The notes below the pieces were generated by a model. The model had not been told where the DNA came from and did not search any database. It worked only from the letters and a program-made list of their open reading frames with translations. A program made the position numbers and the translations under genes. This document shows, one piece after another, positions 35,661 to 40,742 of a DNA stretch of 40,742 bases. This DNA is from Moritella sp. JT01 (GTDB lineage Bacteria > Pseudomonadota > Gammaproteobacteria > Enterobacterales > Moritellaceae), in assembly GCF_001574435.1 (NCBI RefSeq), contig NZ_LOCN01000010.1, positions 1 to 40,742 of the forward strand, in the 5' to 3' direction. Within the stretch, counting starts at the first letter, position 1. Every line of letters starts with the position of its first letter.

Positions 35661-37271
35661 ATGATAAATAAAATCAGCCAACACTATCTCACTGCTGCGC
35701 TCATGCCTGCTTTACAACCAGCCATCGCCAAACTCACGCTGGGCACTATTGCTGAAGTGCTTGCTGCACTCGCAAAAATAGGCGCACTACTGTGTTTAAT
35801 TCAACTGGTTGACGATCCCTCTAGTAAATGGGTTTACAGTGCTATCGGCCTTTGGATCGTTAGTGCTGCAGTCTCTTCATTAGCGTCTTGGTGGGTGCAT
35901 GAAGCTGAAGCCAAATTTTCCTCTCAGGTGCGCCGTCAAGTGGCTCAGCATCTCGCTAGGTTGCCAAGTAAAACAGTTTCTCGATATGGTGAAAATCAGC
36001 TTCGCCGGTTGGCTTCGGAGGACATTAATACGCTGCACCATATGGTTGCTCACTTACCGTCTGAATTTGTCACGTTCATATTGGTGCCATTAGCATCCAT
36101 CCTCATCATGTTGAGCTTGGCTGGGCCAATTGCGCTTTTGGCCCTCATTCCTGGTCTTCTAGCTTCACTTTATTATCTGGTGTTTCTACCCAAGTATGCG
36201 GCCAAACATGGCGCTGAACGCATGAACATTATGGGTGACATTGTCACTGCAGTGAACGATTACACAAGGGGCATCCGAGTCAACCGTATTTATGGTACTC
36301 AATCGGGCGCCATTGCGGATTATCGACATGCCACGCAACGTTTTACCGACGGTATCGTAAAGTGGGTGAATAATGTCGCTCTCGCTGCTGCGGTTGCTAT
36401 CGCTCTGCTACAAGCGGTTGCCACTTTAGCTATCGCTTACACGATTTCCTATCAGTTAAGCCCCGCTGCCATGGCTTCGGTTTTCTTTTTTGGCCTTGCC
36501 ATTGTGACACCGGTGCTAAAGTTGGGTCATGGCTTAGATTATGTGACGGCAGGTAAAAATGCTGCCAAACACATCGGCGACTTTTTACAAGAAAGCACCA
36601 TCGCTTCAGGCCAAGTCAAACGAGAGAGCAAATCAGACTCGTTACACGCCGAAAATATCAATGTCGTTACCGATCAAAACACGATCATCAACGGCCTTTC
36701 TCATTCTTTTATTCCCGGTTCTTGTTCGGCTATTATGGGCCCGAGTGGCGTCGGGAAAAGTACATTGTTACGTATCTTATCCGGTTACGAACAGCCTTCA
36801 TCAGGGACCGTTACCCTAGGTTATGATGATATATCAGACCTTGATGAAGTATCGCGACATAATGCCATACGCTACGTCCCCCAAAACACTGGCGTGTTGA
36901 AAGCAACGGTGCGAGAGAATCTGCAATTGGCAACACCTGATGCCACCGACGAGACGCTCTGCGATGCACTGAATCAAGCTCAGTTGATGGTCGATCTTAC
37001 CGCGAACGCAGCCTCTCTCTCTGGCGGAGAACAACAACGCATTGCGCTTGCTAATGTGTTCTTAAGTAACGCCAACATCATCTTACTTGACGAGCCTACT
37101 AGCGCTCTTGATAAGGAGACCGCGTTAGTTGTGATGAAAAACCTGTGTGCACTGGCTCATCAACAAGGTAAAACTATTATTGTGGTGACTCATGATACAG
37201 ACCTCGCTCAGCAAACAGATTTTACGCTGACATTAACTCGAAACGCTGAAAAAAAGGACGAAGAAGTATGA
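35661..37271 (+). CDS. ABC half-exporter 1, probable siderophore export
   Basis: The 536-residue protein has an N-terminal membrane domain of about six segments (to about residue 310) and a C-terminal ATPase with Walker A GPSGVGKST, signature LSGGEQQR and Walker B IILLDEPTSALD. The order membrane domain-ATPase is that of type IV ABC exporters. The ATG at 35661 is preferred over GTG at 35646 because the latter lies in the GGAGGGAGA binding site. Its stop overlaps the start of the second half-exporter, so the two likely form a heterodimer. BarA/BarB beside the related acinetobactin genes and YbtP/YbtQ are similar pairs. Export is inferred from context. Confidence 0.85.
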   Translation: MINKISQHYLTAALMPALQPAIAKLTLGTIAEVLAALAKIGALLCLIQLVDDPSSKWVYSAIGLWIVSAAVSSLASWWVHEAEAKFSSQVRRQVAQHLARLPSKTVSRYGENQLRRLASEDINTLHHMVAHLPSEFVTFILVPLASILIMLSLAGPIALLALIPGLLASLYYLVFLPKYAAKHGAERMNIMGDIVTAVNDYTRGIRVNRIYGTQSGAIADYRHATQRFTDGIVKWVNNVALAAAVAIALLQAVATLAIAYTISYQLSPAAMASVFFFGLAIVTPVLKLGHGLDYVTAGKNAAKHIGDFLQESTIASGQVKRESKSDSLHAENINVVTDQNTIINGLSHSFIPGSCSAIMGPSGVGKSTLLRILSGYEQPSSGTVTLGYDDISDLDEVSRHNAIRYVPQNTGVLKATVRENLQLATPDATDETLCDALNQAQLMVDLTANAASLSGGEQQRIALANVFLSNANIILLDEPTSALDKETALVVMKNLCALAHQQGKTIIVVTHDTDLAQQTDFTLTLTRNAEKKDEEV

Positions 37272-38920
37272 CGACGAACAACACTAATTCCGCCAGAAAA
37301 CCACTGCCAGAACAGGTAAAACGTCGGTTGTACCTTGTTGGCACTGGCTGGGTATTGGTTGCCGTACTGGAAGCTGCTGCCTATATTGTTTTGGCCCTAG
37401 CCATCGTTGAACAGCAAACACCTATGTATGTTTTGGCAGCTGCGGGTGCCGCCATCTTGGCGACCGTAATCGTTACACGCTCTGGTTTTTTGTCCGGCGC
37501 GAAACTTACTGGTGATCTCTATTCAGCGCTCGGTAATGCACTTAGCCAAGCAAAGCTATCTTGGTTTACCGAGCATCACAGAACGCAAACAACTCACTTG
37601 GCTGAGCGTGGCATTCCTGGTTTCATGAGCATACCTGCTCACCAACTGCAAACCTTCTTACACGCACCACTCCTACCTTTATTCCTCGTGGGTGGAATTG
37701 GTCTAGTCGGGGGCGTAACCATAGCTACGCTGAGTGCAGTATTACTCGCAGGCGCGTTATTCATTCAATATAAAGCGCAATTAGCACTGATCCATACCGA
37801 TAGTGAGCGACACAGCGCAGATGTGAATACCACCAAGTACACACTTGAACTGATCGACCACCTCGATCTACTGCGCGCGACCGCCGGTCCAAAGCGGGCG
37901 ATTGAGCGAATTGAAACAAGTTGGACTAAGCAGGAAAAAATTCATAAAAGCATCAACCGTTCGGCATCTAAAACCACATTTTTATCGACGCTCGCGACAA
38001 TTCTACCGTTGGCTGGTATGGCGAGTTACTTGGTTGTCTCCGGCACAACAGAGCCACTATTGATCTTATCGCTTTTGATACTCATCACTAGAGCAGCAGC
38101 ACCTTTGGGCGAGTTAGCATTCGCTGGATTTGCGATTAATGATGTGCGCGCGGCGATTAAGGACTATATGCAGTTAACCACGGTTCCTAGCTTGCCAGAG
38201 CCTAAACCAGAAAATGCTCAGCAGCCCAATCATCACCAATTGCAGCTGCATAATGTTGGCTTATCAGACATTTTCATTGGTGCAAACGCAGACATTATAG
38301 AAGGCGCGAAAGTCGTGATTAATGGACCAAGTGGCGGTGGGAAAAGTACCCTGTTAGGTTTGCTGATGCGATTTGATGACCCTACGCAAGGTCGAATTAC
38401 CCTAGGTGGTGTCGATATAAAACAAATCCGTTACGACGTGCTCACTCAATATTTTTCTTACGTTGCACAAGATCCTATCGTTTTCACTGGGACTTTGGCT
38501 GACAACATCCGCTTAGGTAAACCCGATGCGAGCGATGAAGAAATCGAGCGATGTGCAAGGGATGCTCAGTTAAGTGAGGTGATAGATCGCTCTGAATTCG
38601 GGATCCATCAACTTGTCGGGCAAAAAGGTGAAGCGTTATCCGGTGGTGAGGGACAAAGGTTGGCCATAGCGCGCGCTCTCATCAAGCAAGCACCTATACT
38701 CATTTTTGACGAAGCCACTTCGGCACTTGATGATGCCACCGAGAGACTTATTGCAGAACATATTCATTCGCTAAAAACGACGGTCATTGTGGTAACACAT
38801 AGGGAACCAAGTATCTGGCAACCGACAATGGAATTTAATATACAAAATCAAACCGTCACCCATCGGATTCACAGTGCTAAGCCCAACGCAAGAAAGGCGA
38901 TTGCAGAAACATCAGCATAG
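37268..38920 (+). CDS. ABC half-exporter 2, probable siderophore export
   Basis: This 550-residue partner has six membrane segments and an ATPase domain with Walker A GPSGGGKST, signature LSGGEGQR, Walker B ILIFDEATSALD and switch His in VVTHREPS. In half-exporter 1 the Walker B motif reads DEPTSALD, without a doubt also able to bind ATP, but the second Glu-like position differs in context, which is common in heterodimers with one weaker site. A strong terminator follows, so the pair ends an operon that probably begins with the carrier gene and angH. Confidence 0.85.
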   Translation: MTTNNTNSARKPLPEQVKRRLYLVGTGWVLVAVLEAAAYIVLALAIVEQQTPMYVLAAAGAAILATVIVTRSGFLSGAKLTGDLYSALGNALSQAKLSWFTEHHRTQTTHLAERGIPGFMSIPAHQLQTFLHAPLLPLFLVGGIGLVGGVTIATLSAVLLAGALFIQYKAQLALIHTDSERHSADVNTTKYTLELIDHLDLLRATAGPKRAIERIETSWTKQEKIHKSINRSASKTTFLSTLATILPLAGMASYLVVSGTTEPLLILSLLILITRAAAPLGELAFAGFAINDVRAAIKDYMQLTTVPSLPEPKPENAQQPNHHQLQLHNVGLSDIFIGANADIIEGAKVVINGPSGGGKSTLLGLLMRFDDPTQGRITLGGVDIKQIRYDVLTQYFSYVAQDPIVFTGTLADNIRLGKPDASDEEIERCARDAQLSEVIDRSEFGIHQLVGQKGEALSGGEGQRLAIARALIKQAPILIFDEATSALDDATERLIAEHIHSLKTTVIVVTHREPSIWQPTMEFNIQNQTVTHRIHSAKPNARKAIAETSA

Positions 38921-38932
38921 TTGCGATGTTTT

Positions 38933-38950
38933 GCCACAAGCACTTGTGGC
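38933..38950. repeat. Short perfect inverted repeat after the exporter genes
   Basis: GCCACAAG and CTTGTGGC are separated by CA. It lies just before the main terminator and may strengthen it or protect the mRNA 3' end. Confidence 0.6.
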
Positions 38951-38957
38951 CATACTG

Positions 38958-38993
38958 AATAGCCTCGACCATTCGAGGCTATTTTTATTTTTT
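38958..38993 (+). terminator. Strong rho-independent terminator
   Basis: AATAGCCTCGA and TCGAGGCTATT form a perfect 11-bp stem with loop CCAT, followed by TTTATTTTTT. This ends the exporter operon. Confidence 0.92.
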
Positions 38994-39127
38994 CGCGATT
39001 CACAGCCATTTTCTTAATATCATTACTATGCTCTATCAGTGCCTAAAATACTTGGCAATTTATACACGCTGTACATCACACGTAATTGAATAAAGCAGAC
39101 CACTTTTTACCATGTAAGGTATTGACA

Positions 39128-39143
39128 AATAATGCGCATTATT
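39128..39143. promoter_or_regulatory. 16-bp perfect palindrome in the DAHP synthase promoter
   Basis: AATAATGCGCATTATT follows directly on TTGACA (39122-39127), a consensus -35 hexamer. A repressor bound here would block the promoter. The Fur-like site at 39164-39182 is 20 bp downstream; the palindrome may be a second, divergent Fur site. A good -10 is not obvious. Confidence 0.45.
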
Positions 39144-39163
39144 ACATCATAGCGCCCTTAATT

Positions 39164-39182
39164 GGTAATGATAACTATTTCG
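39164..39182 (+). promoter_or_regulatory. Fur-box-like site before the DAHP synthase
   Basis: GGTAATGATAACTATTTCG agrees with the Fur consensus at 13 of 19 positions, and shares AATGATAACTATT with the angB site. It suggests that this aromatic-pathway gene is switched on by iron lack with the siderophore genes. Confidence 0.6.
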
Positions 39183-39232
39183 ATTTAGATGTTTATTGTT
39201 TATTGTTTAGTGTGACTTTACGGATAGTGTCC

Positions 39233-40309
39233 ATGAAAATGTTAGAAAATATCATAAACGCATCATCAGTGATGTTGTTGCCTAGTCTTGAATCCATTCA
39301 GAGCGAAACTAGCTTGAATGAGAAGCTTCAGCAATTTATCGAACAACAAAGAACAGAAATTAAAAGTATACTTTTAGGCGAAGACTCTCGGCTATTAGTG
39401 ATCATCGGCCCATGCTCAATACATGACCCTTACGCTGCAATCGAGTACGCAACTCGATTAGCCAAGGTGCAAAAACAGTACTTCGGAACCTTAAAGCTGG
39501 TGATGCGTACTTACTTTGAAAAGCCGCGTACGAGAGGTGGTTGGAAAGGTTTTATCGCCACGCCAGAGCTAAACGGTGAGTTTAACTTTCTCCAGGGGGT
39601 GACTCGCAGCAGGCAACTGATGAAATCAATTCTAGAGCTCGGGGTTCCAATCGCCACTGAGTTTTTAGACACTAACATAGCTCCCTACATTGCTGATATG
39701 GTTTGCTGGGGTGCTATAGGAGCGCGTACAACAGAGTCTCAACCTCATCGTCAATTGGCTTCAGGACTTCATTGCCCCATCGGCTTTAAAAATGGAACAG
39801 ATGGAAATATCGCCATCGCCATTGATGCTATACACGCTGCAAAAGATCGCCACCTTGTGCTTGCACAAAGCGAGAACAACCAAACGTTTGCTGTAGAAAC
39901 GCAAGGCAACGATCACTGCCATATCATTTTACGAGGCGGCGCAACACCAAACTATTCAAGTCGTGACGTGAATAGCGCAGCCTACCATCTTAAATATAGT
40001 CACCTGACTTCTCGATTAGTGGTAGATTGCAGTCATGGAAACAGCGGGAAAATAGCTAAAAACCAACTTTCTGTTGCCAACAATATAGCCGAACAAATTA
40101 CGTCGGGTGAGACGAGCATTGCTGGTGTAATGTGTGAAAGTTTTTTACTCGGTGGCAACCAGAAGATAAATTTGGGTGCGCTTAATTACGGGCAATCGAT
40201 TACCGATGAATGTTTGTGCTGGGATGACACATTAGTCTTTCTTGAATGCTTGAGTCAAGCTATAGAATATCGACATTCAAAGGCGAAAAAGCAAGTTGAG
40301 ATTGCATAA
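39233..40309 (+). CDS. 3-deoxy-7-phosphoheptulonate (DAHP) synthase
   Basis: The protein has the marks of class I (AroF/G/H) DAHP synthases: IIGPCSIHDPYAAIEYA, MRTYFEKPRTRGGWKG, GARTTESQPHRQLASGL, LRGG and the metal-binding DCSHGNSGK. It joins phosphoenolpyruvate and erythrose 4-phosphate, the first step to chorismate. I start at the ATG at 39233 (358 residues, normal length); ATG 39239 is also possible. A longer frame from 39086 would read through the Fur-like site. A plasmid copy beside chorismate-consuming genes is likely to raise supply for DHB. Feedback type cannot be read with confidence. Confidence 0.92.
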   Translation: MKMLENIINASSVMLLPSLESIQSETSLNEKLQQFIEQQRTEIKSILLGEDSRLLVIIGPCSIHDPYAAIEYATRLAKVQKQYFGTLKLVMRTYFEKPRTRGGWKGFIATPELNGEFNFLQGVTRSRQLMKSILELGVPIATEFLDTNIAPYIADMVCWGAIGARTTESQPHRQLASGLHCPIGFKNGTDGNIAIAIDAIHAAKDRHLVLAQSENNQTFAVETQGNDHCHIILRGGATPNYSSRDVNSAAYHLKYSHLTSRLVVDCSHGNSGKIAKNQLSVANNIAEQITSGETSIAGVMCESFLLGGNQKINLGALNYGQSITDECLCWDDTLVFLECLSQAIEYRHSKAKKQVEIA

Positions 40310-40742
40310 AATGTTGCACCGCTATCGACTGTGTTTACAACGAATGAGCGGGTCATAATACTTATTTAATTAAACGATCAACTCGATCCTTCATGTGGCA
40401 GGATCATAAAATGATTAACAAATATTTCAGTTTTGTTGTAAGATAGTTTGATTGGTTACTGACTGAAGAAGTTGGTGCTAGACAAAATTTAGATAGAAAA
40501 AAACCCTGTAAAAAAAGGTCTACTTTGGCGAGCCGACTTTTGATACAGGGCATTTCATAAATCTTAGGATAATTATATGTGTTTAATTACAATTTATCAA
40601 CCTCTCCGACGCCGAATAAGCACAGCTATGATTGCTTAATCGTCTAAGCCTTAGTTATAACGACATCAGTGTTAAAGTAAGAACTGATATTTATAACGCA
40701 CTGCCAAACAAACCATACTGTTCAAATTCAAAACGTTATACG
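40310..40742. other. Right end without a supported gene
   Basis: Only very short frames occur in this gap. The one clear structure is the stem at 40504-40550. The gap may be the 3' flank of a minus-strand gene beyond the window. Confidence 0.6.
40497..40550 (-). terminator. Probable minus-strand terminator
   Basis: On the minus strand CCCTGTA (40550-40544) pairs with TACAGGG (40510-40504), with more pairing inside (AAAAGTC with GACC-TTTT), and is followed by TTTTTTT. The T-run is only on the minus side, so it should end a transcript entering from the right. Confidence 0.5.

Noticed and set aside
39128-39155. AATGCGCATTA before the DAHP synthase as a dif-like site
   Set aside because: The left arm resembles a Vibrio XerC arm, but the right part (CATAGCG) does not resemble a XerD arm; it is better explained as a promoter palindrome.
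1-40742. CRISPR arrays, tRNA and rRNA genes
   Set aside because: No regularly spaced repeat-spacer array, no cloverleaf sequence and no rRNA-like stretch was seen on either strand.

Overview
The window reads as a piece of a Vibrionaceae plasmid. It has a ParA/ribbon-helix-helix partition pair, an unfamiliar helix-turn-helix protein in the position of a replication or copy-control gene, a serine resolvase and several XerCD/dif-like sites. Next to these lies a nearly complete anguibactin-type siderophore locus, the kind known from pJM1-type plasmids of Vibrio anguillarum. Gene names with ang/fat symbols rest on family motifs, protein lengths and gene order, not on a database search.

Region 1 (1-6240): a tight forward operon that I cannot match to a known pathway. 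It encodes a 37-residue peptide (492-605), a B12-type radical SAM protein, a short SDR, a SAM methyltransferase, a two-part protein with a class II aldolase fold, and an MFS exporter. Most junctions overlap. The layout suggests a peptide-derived (RiPP-like) or other small exported product. Two similar dif-like sites (109-136 and 6201-6228) bracket the operon, which suggests a XerCD-mobilised module. It is more AT-rich by eye than the siderophore genes.

Region 2 (6000-11400): plasmid maintenance. It holds a run of long perfect hairpins, an inverted pair of dif-like sites resembling a folded phage attP, the HTH gene, the parA/parB-like pair, three identical 26-bp palindromes around these genes, a pair of DnaA-type boxes, a resolvase with 14-bp tandem repeats in front of it, and three diverged copies of a long dif-associated repeat.

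Region 3 (11397-40309): siderophore supply, assembly, export and uptake. AngC, AngB and AngA make 2,3-dihydroxybenzoate (DHB) from chorismate. AngE activates DHB and loads it on an aryl carrier protein, either the AngB C-terminus or the separate small carrier at 33916. AngR (cysteine adenylation), AngM (PCP and condensation), AngN (tandem cyclisation) and AngT (thioesterase) build the thiazoline amide. AngH and AngU make N-hydroxyhistamine from histidine. Two ABC half-exporters probably secrete the product. FatA, FatB, FatC, FatD and FatE bring the ferric complex back. A DAHP synthase at the right end probably feeds the shikimate pathway. Fur-box-like sequences lie before angB, fatE, angA/angC, angM/fatD, angN/carrier and the DAHP synthase, so iron control is likely. 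No phosphopantetheinyl transferase is visible in the window, although the carrier proteins need one.
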